Shown in pieces: positions 10,601 through 22,600 of a DNA stretch of 64,000 nucleotides. Below the pieces are notes generated by a model. It saw nothing but the letters and a program-made list of their open reading frames with translations, ran no database searches and had not been told where the DNA came from. The position numbers were made by a program, and so were the translations under genes. The stretch spans positions 31,422,465-31,486,464 of the forward strand of contig CM046454.1 in NCBI GenBank assembly GCA_025506515.1. The letters are read 5' to 3'. How positions within the stretch are numbered: the stretch's first letter is position 1; each line of letters starts with the position of its first letter. Source of the DNA: Flaveria trinervia (lineage: Eukaryota > Streptophyta > Magnoliopsida > Asterales > Asteraceae).

Positions 10601-13600
10601 AAAGTGAATGTGCATGGAAGAGTTCAGGAAAACCAGTTAGAGGATTTCATGGCAGTGGGAGCACAGGTTGTGCTTCAGTTACAGTTCCTAGACGACAGTG
10701 GGTTAAAAGAACTAATATTCCATCTAATAAAATCTCTCCAAATGATTACTTGCTTAATATGAAGTGTTTGTTCTCAGGGTGTTCCAGGATCTAGTAGTTT
10801 GCTTCAGTGGGAGTCGGTTGGGACGGAGAACAGGTCAGGGGCAGATACAACCGTGACTGATATGTTGAAGCTCAGGGGAGCTTCAACGGGCCTTCAGGTT
10901 AACTGATGAGAAGGCTGCTACAACCAGGAAGACGAGGAAGATTACAAGAGGTACAAGTGTTCACAGCGGAAGACAGCTTGAAGGTGATCAAGCCTCCAAG
11001 TGGAAGATTGTTGGGTTGTGGAGTCTTGATTTGGGCTTGGGTTAAAAGACAACTTAGTGGCAGATTAATCAAATTAAAGACCTGGCCTGTTGTTATTTAA
11101 TTGTAGCCCATTAAGGTTTTCTTGGGGATTAAGTTGTAAACCCTAATTTTCCTTATTTATATTGTGTATTGTACTTGTAATTCCTCACGAGTGAGGCAAA
11201 AAGCAATGAAAGTATTAGATCCTGGTTGTAGCCTGTGGACGTAGGTCACATCGACCGAACCACGTTAAAAATCTAGCATGTTCATCTTTGTTCTCGTAGT
11301 TGATCGTGATTATGTGTCGATCTACTCCTGGATCCCTAACACCGATTAATCGCTAGTCCGTACCTCGCTGCCTGACTAGCGCTTAGTGATTTTTACAACA
11401 CTAAAGTGAACCACATTATAGCATGTGTTCTTTTTGATCTTGATAGTTCAATTATCTCATATTGTTAACTGGCGTTTTTTGGTTCCCATACATAACAAGC
11501 CAACATGGGTTTTGTTCAATATCAATAGGATAGCTTTTATAAGGATGAAATTAGCATCAAGGTTTGGGTTGACCAATCACTTTTTGTCCTAATATTTTTT
11601 CTAATTAATTAATGTGTCAAATATGATTAAAAATACATATATTATCTTAACATTAATCTAACTTACGTATAGAAAATTACTTAGGATGTTTATGCGGTAG
11701 AAAAGTTATACTTACCGATGTATTTCTTGCATTTTCTTCTTTCAAAAGCCGAGGATCATTTAATACATCATGACTACTTTTTATCTTAATCTTCACTGCT
11801 GCCAGCTCTTTCTCCTCTTCTTGTGCTTCTTCTCCAAATGACAATAAGTTCAACTTTCTAGAATTGTTAAATCAAAATCACAAGATTAAGAAACTTTACA
11901 CTTAAGAACAACTATCTAATATCAAAACTTTGAACCATTCCAAAGGCTGGATGTAAGTTTTACTTTGTAGCCTTCTTTTTTGCATCTTTGTTGCCAGCTT
12001 CCATGGTAGATGACAGCAAAGGTTTAGCAGGTGCTGCTCTTGGAATAACATCATCAAATGGGTTCCACAATACCTGAAGTTTAAGAAAGGATTATTTATC
12101 TCAATTGTCAACAAATTAGACATATATGACATGCCAAGATTTTTAAATCACTAGAGAATACGGTTGGGATAAACTTCATGTCAGATAATATGTTTCTATT
12201 AACTTTATAATGACATAAGCCATATATGAAATTATTTTCTTGGGGTTATCTAATGGCAGGGTTTCAGCAGGTTAGGGGGTTCAAAACACATAATTGATGT
12301 ACGGGCTGGGTTGACGTAAAACACTTTGTCCTTTAATAGAACTTTTTATATGTAGAGTAAATACATACGATTACAAAGATACATTATTACAAGAATTGTC
12401 TAATTCTTGAATAAAGCAATTTAGAAAGTTAGGACAATTTCATATATCCCCAAACTTGCGAATAGCATATTCCTCAATTATGCTTTATGATTATCATACC
12501 TTATGCCTTGAAAACTTGTGTCATGGGAAATATGATATTTTGCACTTTTGGAGGGGAACATATTAAATTGTTCTAGATAATTATATGCATTCAAAATACA
12601 CTTTGCGTGACTATCTGTCTGAATTGTGTTTACAATCCATTTGACAAATTTCCTTTCTAGATGAATTGTTGAATTCACCAACTAGAGATAGCACATACCC
12701 GAAGCAAACTATTCATTACTAAAGTCAAACTCAGAATTTCAACCCTTATGCTTTTCTATTGTAATGACATGGCAAAAGAAAAAATGAAATATAAATACAA
12801 ATTATACCTCAACAGAAAGTATTTTTGGAGGAGAATCAACCGGACGGTCATCTTTATCAGTTTCAATATCACCCATATTTAACAGGTTATATAATGAATC
12901 TCCAGTTACCTATAGACCATATAAATTCATCAATATCAAAAGATACAGACATGCAAAATGATTATGCAGCCAAAATGATTATGCATCAGTGAAGTTGAGT
13001 TACCTTGCCAAATATGGTATGCTTTCTGTCAAGCCAATCACAACGATCTAGAGTTATAAAGAATTGGCTTCCATTTGTATTCGGTGAATTAGAATTTGCA
13101 CATGCAACTAAACCCCTGTGGTTGAATCTTAGACGTGAATGGAACTCATCAGCGAATGTCCCTCCATATATACTTTCACCACCTGAGTATTCCGAAACAA
13201 TAATTATTTGATAAAGGAATTAACACAACTACATGTAATATGGGTATCAGAATGCAAGAAAATCTGATTATTATTTTTGTTATTTCACTCACAAGTCACA
13301 AACAACTAAGCATGGGGACTAAAATATCACAAGGTATCTAATAGCCGGCTTATTGACAATTTAAACCCACGAGCCGTTAAGCTAGTCGTTGGTACGATCA
13401 GGATTGGAGTCACATGGGTCGGCTAAATTGGCAGCAGCCCAGGTCGGATCGGAGCATATAGTTACCAATGACAAGGTGGAAATCAAAAAATCCAAGTCCA
13501 TGATCTAATTTTCAAGAATCTAATTTGGAGCATATTTTAATTAAATGAAAGACGTTTAAATTGTCACGCAAGTTAATGACCCACCAAATACAAGGTTGTC

Positions 13601-16600
13601 TCGCTCGTTGCTCGTTCGATTTTGCTCGAATTATTTTTAATATAATTTTTATTTATCATATTACCATTTTATTAGGGAAATTGTCACCGAATAGTAACCA
13701 AGTTTCAAAAGTGTTCGAATTTGTCACTCATGCATATTTTTCTCAAATTGAACCACCAAACAATCAAATCGAGTCATCATTAAATTTTCTTATGTCAAGA
13801 AAGTAACGGTGAAAAAGACATGGATCCAGAAATTTCAATATATAAAATTATTTTAAATATAAAAAATAAAACATGTTAATTATGAAAAAAAGTAAAAAAA
13901 AAGTACCTAGAATTTACGTCACTGTTCATCTCAACATCAAAAGATAGAAAAAAATATTTTCTAATTGAAACCAAAGTATAACATGCTAAAAAACATGTTA
14001 AGACTTTTAATTTATATAAATATAAAAATTAAGTGACCTAATTGGAACACTTTTGAAAGTTCTTTACTATTTTACAAAGTTACCCCTTAATTATTTATCA
14101 CTCTACCCATGGTCCCTTTTAATATTTTAACTCAAAAAATCAAGTGGTCAAGTGTCATCAACCCTAAATCTAAAATCTCTACACGCACTAACACGTCCAC
14201 TCACCACTTTACCGGTTCCTTCCATGGGCAAGGTTGTTGGATGGTCAAAGAAGAAAAGCAGGTATAGTGGACGTGGAAATGGTCGCAGTGGAGGTGGTGG
14301 ACGTGGGTTTTATCGTGATTTATTCTAGTTTGAGTTAAAACTTTATTTATCTCTTAGATTTCTATTTTGTTGAACTTATTTGTATGTTTTCTTTTGTTAT
14401 ATTGTTGAGTTTGAGTTAGACTTTGAATTCTTGAATGAAGGATTAGTTTTATACCTAAGTGTAATATGAGACTAAGCAGAACCAAGCGCTCGGTTATAAA
14501 CCGAACCGAGTTCGAGCAAGAATTCTTCGCTTGAATTAGTAAATTCGAACCGAACCAAGCCACTAGGTTAGTAAACAAACCGAGTTCGAGCGAACAAGCA
14601 TCCGGTTCGGTTCGTGAACAGCCCTACATGTTATGTAGGGGTTGAAATTTTAAGTTTGACACAATGGAGATTGCCAATTAAATTATTGAAGTCCATTAAT
14701 ATGTGAAAGAGGCCCACGAAGGACAAAACGTAGAGACCAAGCAACTCAAGGCGGTTGAATGGAGTACATAACCTAATTTTCTTGACTATAAAAAAGGGAA
14801 TGACAACAAGAAAAAGAATATACAAACACACAAAAGGAATTGACGCGTGGGAGGAGAAAAAAAGAAAACTCAAAAAGAGTTCATTATTTTTTATTTAACG
14901 TTAGAGCTTTTAAGTATGTTTCAAGAGTAATCAACAAAAGAGCAAGATCGGGGAGCAAGGATTGAAGCATTCAAGCATTGAAGATTATTCGGTTTCATCT
15001 CGTTTTTGATTATTTTTCTTTGTTTCATTTTTTCTCTTATTTAGGTTTCTAAAGTTTTCAACTTTATTATCGTTCTTGATGTTTCTCAACGTTATGAGTA
15101 ACTAATTCTTTATTGCTACCTAGGTTTAATTGAAAACTAACATGTTTTGATTAAACTTTTAGCTTTGATTTCGTATGTTGTTTATTAATCTTAGAATCTA
15201 ATTTTTTTCTATTAAATACGAACATGTGTATTGTTTTATGCTTGAAAATTGTGGCCATGCTCGTGTATGCCTGGTCTTGATAGATTGCATGACATCTAGA
15301 TTAGGTTTTGCACATTTAAATCAATTACTTTGTGTTTTTAATTTTGAACTTCGATTAGAGATAATTTTAGGAGTTTTGACTGTAATTTGATAGTATTTTT
15401 GGTGTGGTACCATATCTAGAACCTAGGGGTGATAGATATTGCTTAAAACCGCCTATCTATTGCTTGTTAGGTTTAGATTTCGCAAGAGCGTGTGTTGCCT
15501 TTCATTAGTGGTGTTAGTGTTTTAAGGTATTTAATTGGATCTAATTAGGTTGTCCTTTGTCTTAGGGTTAGAGATACAATCTTAAAGATATTGTGGTAGA
15601 AAACCTAAAGGTAATCTTCCATTAGACATTTAATAAAGCTATCCAGTGCTTCACATGTGTCTTTGGTTTTCTTAGGGAGTAGCAACATAGATAGTTATTT
15701 CATATATTTAATCGTATTTTTGGAGATAGTCATACGAGCTATTGCCTTTCTGTCATCACATCTTAGTTTGATTCCTACCTAGGTAGTTATTTCACATATT
15801 TAATCGTATTCAAGTTTCCAAGTGTGAATTTGTAGAGATTAATGAAGAGGCTGATGCAACCTAAACATCCAATGTCTATCCTGCATGCTGCACAAGTGCT
15901 ATGAAGAAGAATGCTTAGGAAGTTTCACACATACAACAGAAATATTCTAAGTGTAATATCTTCCAAAGCCAAGACCAATATCTTCCGAAGCCAAATATGA
16001 AGTTTTCCGAAGCCTCAGAAACAAAATCTTCCGAAGTTTCAACTTATGAAGACAGATTCTTCCGAAGACTTTTAACACATGCTTTATCTGATGTACTTTT
16101 CCATAAAGCTGGACACCTTTCCGCTGCACCGCTGTAAGGTCACCAACTTACATGAGTTGGTGAAAAGGTCCATGCTTTTGGTAACTGTACATTGAGGTCT
16201 TGAGTCTGTAACTTTCTACTTCATGTACTTTATCATTTTTGTAACAGATAAGGATGTGAGCTATGGCATGTCATAGTCACTAGTCAAAAGGCAATCTGCC
16301 TTTTGACTCTATAATTGATTTTGTTTTGTGTCTAGTCAATTGTATCCAGTTGGCTTTCAAAGTATAGCCGGTTGTAGGATGTAGTATAAGTATCTCATGT
16401 TCTTGTATCTTTCTATCATGCTTTGTAACACTTGTAATAGAACATAGAGAAAGCAATATACTACATTCTTGAAAACTAAACACTTGTGTTCTGTCTCTTA
16501 TATTACTTGTGTTCTTAGTATCTTATTGTGGTTAATCCAGTCTTATTGTTTGATTAAGTTTTAGTTAATTTCCTCTTTGTGTTGTTGTGTTGTAATTGAC

Positions 16601-19600
16601 CCCTTCACCGGTCCTGCATTGGTATCAGAGCTTTTCAAGCTCTTGATATAAGATCTCACCATCTTAAGATCCCTCACACACACAAATACTAAACTTTTCA
16701 AATGGCAACCATTTCCAAGACTGATATGGAAACTGGAACCATGAACAAATCCCCACTGATCACTCTTGATGAGTTTGATACCTGGTGTTTGAGAATAGAA
16801 GGTTTCATCAGGTCTCTTGATTCAAGAATGTGGGAGTCTATTGAGAATGGACCTTTTATACCCAGCATCCCTTCTGCTACTGGTGCTGGTATGATCCTCA
16901 AGGATGTGGCTAACTACTCTGATGAAGATAGGAAGAGAGTAGAGATTGACAGAAAAGCCATGACAGCCCTTCAAACTGCCCTTCCAAACTCTGTGCACAG
17001 AGGTTTCAAGAAGTGCAAAACAGCCAAGCAGCTGTGGGATGCACTGAAACTAATGTATGAGGGTTCCTCTGAAGCTAAGGAGAACAAGAAGAATCTCCTG
17101 AAGCAGCAGTTTGAAAACTTCACGTTCAAAACAGATGAAACCATGACTCGGCAATACTTCAGGTATGTTGAGGTTGTGGATACCCTTGTGGATGGAGGAG
17201 TTTCTCTTGAGAACATAGACATTGTAAGGAAGTTCATGTCCTCACTTCCTAGGCAGTGGACACACTACTGTGTGGTGATCAAGAGAACTGAAAATCTCAA
17301 AACTCTCACTCTGACAGAGTTATATGGGATTCTCAGTGGCTACCAGATGGAGGTGAACATGCGAGGTTCATCTGGCAACTCCAACAATCAAATGGGTCAG
17401 CCCTACATATGGTTGAAGGGATAGCATAGAACCCAAACATCATCTCATATGTTACCCTGACAACTCACCAAAGGGTCCTTTCATCACCTTCCCAAAGACA
17501 CCAAGGGAGAACTACACTCAAGGAAGCCCATTCCAAGAGACAAGCGCTTCTCAAGCTTTTGTGTTTTTGATGAAAGTTGTGGCGACTCTCTTTTCACTCT
17601 TGAAGACCTGGACTGTATTCATCCAGATGATCTGGAATACATGGAAATAGTCCAGCAGATGGCTCTTCTCACTCACAGAGCCAAGAAGTTCTACAAGAGG
17701 ACTGGAAGGAAGTTTTCAAGCAATGCAACCAGTGGAAAGTTTAGCCTGGACAAAAGCAAAGTCAAGTGTACAACTGTAAGTTGATGGGCCACTTTGCCAG
17801 AGAGTGTAAGGCACCTAAAACAAGTGGTGGCCAAACACAGTCCAGACCAAACTACACTGACAAAGCTCTTCAAAATGAAAAGTCAAAGCAGCAGGCTGCT
17901 GTTGCTGTTGAAGGAGGCTTTGACCGGAGCTTTCAGGTGGAAGATGCTTCTCCTAACCAAGCATTGATCGCAGATCATGATGAAGCCAAGGTATTGGAAC
18001 ATCTCTGTACTCCTGAATGCATTGCTAAAGTCAATAGATACAGGCCTTATAACTTGGAGATGAGATCTAACCTTGAGTCCTTAAACATTTTAAAATCTGA
18101 TTTCAAAAAGTCTGAAAATGATTATAAACTGAAGATAAAGGACCTTGAGAAAACCATTTCAGTTCTAAAACATGAACATAGATTTTAGGACTCAAATCAA
18201 AGATCTCATAACCAAGCTGACTGAGTGACAGACTGAGCTTGTGATCAGCAAAGCCAGGGCAGAAAAGAGTGTTCTTGAAGAAGAGACCTTCAAGAACATG
18301 ACATCCTCATCCCTGCACAACAAAATGTGCTATCAAAACAAGCAGGGACTAGGATCCAATGAGATAGCTCATCCACACACAATATTGTCTGTAAGATTTC
18401 CTAGGTGTGGAACTTGTGAAGATGAGCTTCCTCTTATAGATCCTATGAGTGAAGAGAATGAAGAAGAGATAGTGAAGAACTCCTCTGAGAAGAGTGAAGA
18501 GGAGGATTCTAAGAAGGGCCACTATCCTTCTGAGGAGAAGAAGAAGACTGTGATGACCAAGTCCATGAAAAAGAACTTGATCAGAAAGAGCAAAAGAAAG
18601 GCAAGGAAGGTTCAAGAAATCAAGACTACTTTTGACTCTAAGCAGAAACAAGTTTTCATACTTTTGGCTCTAAGAGATTAAAACTAATTTTTATTATTTC
18701 TTAAAATATGTGTGTCCTAAGTTGTCTAATTCATCACTTTCATAAGCTCATGTTTTCATTGGATGAAAATTTCTTTTTAAAAACTTTCCTTAGATTTTTG
18801 AAAATTTCTGATACTTCGGAAGTTAACCTTTTAACTTCGGAAGCAAATCATGCCTTCAAAATAAATAACTGTCTAAGAAATTTACCTTCGGAAGAACTCT
18901 CAGATCTATCTTCCGAAGCTTAAATACTTGTCTCAGACACTTACTTATTTTCAAGGACCATTACTTCCGAAGCAAAATTAACTCTCGGAAGCTTTGTATT
19001 TTATATACAAAGCAATCAAGTTTTAATTTCTCTTCCGAAGCAAGATTTTCAAAACTCTCAGGAAAATCTTCCAAAGTCATTTTAGCTTCGGAAGCTTTTT
19101 AATTAAAACTTTCGAAGATAATAAACCTTCGGAAGCTTTTTGACTTCCAAGAAAACTACTTTTCGAGCAAAAGTAAACTACTTTTTCAGAGGTGGGACCG
19201 ACATCCGGATTTCAAAGTTTATCTTCTTTCATTAAACTTTATCTGAAATCCCTCTCACATATAAACCCAACGGTTTCCCCTCTTTCTATCATCTGTTCTT
19301 CCTCCAAACCTAAAAACCCAAATTTCTCTCTGAAATTTCTTTCTTCATCTTTAAGCTACCTCAAAATGGCCAACCCTGCTCACAGAAATGATCCCAACTT
19401 TACCATGCACCTACACAGGCAACATAATCAGGTTGCTTTGTTAAGCTCTAAGAAAGATCCTCATTTCTCAAAGGTATGTCGATTCTTGGTTTTATCCAAC
19501 TACTTCACCTCCCTAACCATTGATCCTCCTCTCTATGAGGATCAACTGCTTGATTTCTGGAAGACCTGCCAAGAGGTCATTATGGACAGGGAGAAGGCAC

Positions 19601-22600
19601 TGTCTGCCACAATGCAGGGGAGAACAATTTTCATCACTCCGACCATCAACAGGCATCTTCAGCTGGATGATGAAGAAGGTGAGGTGTTCTTCCCAAAGGA
19701 AGTTGTTAATCATTCCTTTGAGCAGATGGGATATGAGGGAGATTTATCTGTAAAGACCTTTAGGAAAGGGAAGGTCTCATCCTAGTGGAGATTCCTGCTC
19801 CATGTGGTCATCCACAGCTTATCAAACAAGCATGGTGGATGGGACCAGATTCCTGAGGATCTCTCCTTCATAATCCATGGAATGGTTCAGGGGGTCAAAT
19901 TCAGGTATTCTCAATTTGTTTATACCGATTTACTTGCTAAGTTAGACTCCTTAGAATATTACATGTTTCCTAGATATGTCCAGTACATTCTTAACTGTGA
20001 ACTGGGCTCATAGTTGAGGGAAACACATAACATTCTTAAATTAGGACAGATGAAGCCCGGCATCTTTAAAATATTGAGAAAGCCCACTGTTGGCTTCTCT
20101 GGGGTAGAAACAGCCCTAGTCCCAAAAAATTTAGAGCTCATTGCTCAAGGTGACAACCTAGCAGCACAAGCTAGTGTTGAGCCCACACCTGCTACCTCCC
20201 AACCACCCACACAGCCTAAAATCACCCTCACTTACCAAAGAAAATCCAAACGAACCCCAGCTCAGACTATTCAGTCTGAGGAGGCCCCCATAAACTTACC
20301 CACACAGGAGGAAGTGGACACTAGAGCTCCCACTTCTCCTGAGGAGCAGACCACTCCTATCTCTTCAAGAATCAGTGCTGATGTTCCTCATGCTCAGCCT
20401 GATGAGCTCATTAGCCTAACTACCTTAAGCCATCACTCTGAGTCTCAACACTCAAGTGATCAACCTTCAGGAGACAGTTACCATCCCTAGCCTATAGATC
20501 TCAACCAACCAATTCCCAACCTTGATTTCTATACTGATGAAGATCTAGGTTTCAGTAAGTATAATGAGTCTCTCTTCTTTACCCCTACTCAAAGAGAGAT
20601 GAATGCTCCTGAGTCTCTATCTATCCCACATCAGTCACCTACAACTGAGGTGGACACTTCTGAACCTGTTCAGGATGTCCATATGGAAGAGGCTCTCACT
20701 TCTGAAAGTGATTACATCATTAAGACCTCAACCATGACAACTCAGCCCACTGACATCTAGTGAGCAAAGGAAAACCAGCAGCCAAGAACCTGAAGCTGAT
20801 GGTGAGAGAGAGGACTTTGGTCCAATCATCTCATCCCCTAATGATTCTTCTGATGAAGATGAGGGGAATCTAAGACTAAAGGTGCACAAACTGACTAAAA
20901 CATACACCTATTTAGTCTCAAAGGTCACTTGAATCTCAGGTGACTACCTTACACAACAGGATCAATGATCAGCAACTTGAGATTTCATATCTTAAGAAAA
21001 AACTAACTGGGAGACCCTTAAGAAGTCCTCAACCAGGAACACAAGAACCTGTGAATTGTATTGACCTATCTTCCAGCTCACCTATGCAAGTGGGTGATGC
21101 TACCAAAAAGGGGGAGAAAGTCATCACAGTTACACCATCCTCACTTGCAATTGTGCATTCTCAGCAACCTCCTCAAGTTCACATTGATGTGGACTACACA
21201 AACTCCTTCATACAGAGTCTGTTTGAGGATGGGATACCAAGGGCTATGTCATCCTCAATTTTCATCATAAGAGTTCAAAGACAGCAAGAAGTCTTCAATT
21301 TTCAGACTTTGAACTACTATGAAGGTCTGGATTTAGTCAACATGCCACTTGTCAACCCAAACAAATCAAGACAAGCTGACAGACTGGCTCAAAGAATCCA
21401 AGACAGGATCACTGCAGAGTTCAGCTTAAGAAGGAGGCTTAGGGAATCAGGCAATGTCATCGGTCAACTGGATGTTGAGGCATACCTAAGATTAGTTTCA
21501 TAGGGGAAACCTTGACTGAAGACCCAGTGGCAGAACCTGAGGCCCCTGTCTCATCATCATCAACTGCTGCAGAGATCCACACTCCTATTGAGACACCTGG
21601 TGGTGAAGGTGCTTCTCAACCTCTCTCTGGCCAGAGCTCAGAAGCTTCATCAAGCAATGAAGGCCAAAGTTCTCTCCACCCTGAGTCACAAAGGTCTGTG
21701 AGTGACAAAGGGAAAAAGAAAGATGACATCTGAGGAGATTGAGGTGGAGAGAGAGAGGAAAAGGAGGCTAAGGAGAGAAAGTTCCTCTACTGAGTCTTCA
21801 AGACTCATGGAGTCTGCTATCAGGGCTGCCCCCAGACCAGATACTCAGAATGATGAGTTAAGGGCAGTCAGGATAAATTATCTGCAGACAAGGAACTATG
21901 ACATAGATAGTGTCATCTCTCTCCCCTTAGATGAGTTGAATGAACTAGTTGACCTGGAAAGGTCAAAGGAGAAGAAGGAGGCAGAAGATGCACAGCTTCT
22001 AATACAAGTCAAAGAAGAGAGAAGAAGAAAAAGACTATACAAGGATATGTCTACCCTCTCCCCAGTTCAGAAAGTCCTGCACAAGAAGATGTGGTTCAAC
22101 AAGAACCTCAGGTAGACAAAGAAGAGAGGATCAAGATGAACAACAACCTGAGTGCCACAGGCTTCTATCAGGCAGATGCACTTCTTCCCTTGTCCTATGA
22201 CTATGTTGAATTTGAGTACTTAAAACCGTTTGAACTTGAGATAATCAAGGACAGAAAGACAACTAAGAAGAAGCTAAGGGAAGAAGTTGTAAAATCAAGA
22301 GCTATCATCCAAAAGAGCATGAAGAAGTCTGCTGATAGGCAGAGGATGATGAGCTTCTTGAAGCTATATGGATTCTCCGGAAGGAGACTTGGCCCCATGT
22401 CTCTATCCACTATGGATGAGCATATTAGGGTGATCAAGCAGAAGATCAAAAGTGGAGAACTCATTGACTTACACTCCACTCCAAGTCAAGCCCCACCTGA
22501 AGTGGAGGTGAAGGTTGAACAACTAGAGACAACACAACCTGAACCTCCTACTGAAACTCAGCAAGCTTCATCTTCTAATCCACAGCAGGGTCAACCTCCC

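Larger units (their letters stand above)
6780..11341 (+). mobile_element. Ty1/copia retrotransposon A (Tork-like), defective, with nested gypsy
   Basis: LTRs at 6780-7120 and 11009-11341 begin TGTTGGG and end CCCTAACA, and are flanked by the 5-bp duplication CCGAT. The sequence after the 5' LTR, AGTGATATCAGAAC, is a mutated iMet-tRNA primer-binding site. Inside are a broken gag, a protease fragment and then a short tail; integrase, reverse transcriptase and RNase H are absent, so the element was mobilised in trans or decayed by deletion. It is interrupted at 8278-9815 by a minus-strand gypsy fragment. Confidence 0.88.
4011..11715 (-). other. CYP57 intron 5 (7.7 kb), filled with nested transposons
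   Basis: Between donor CATCG|GTAAGT and acceptor TTTGCAG|AATCC. Roughly two thirds is recognisable repeat: the element at 4619-5169, LTR-like relics at 5550-6540, and a copia element at 6780-11341 containing a gypsy fragment. The remainder is AT-rich intron sequence without coding signal. Confidence 0.85.

Noticed and set aside
15950..19170. CTTCCGAAG read as heat-shock elements
   Set aside because: The heat-shock unit needs TTCnnGAA; here the spacing is TTC-CG-AAG, which does not fit.
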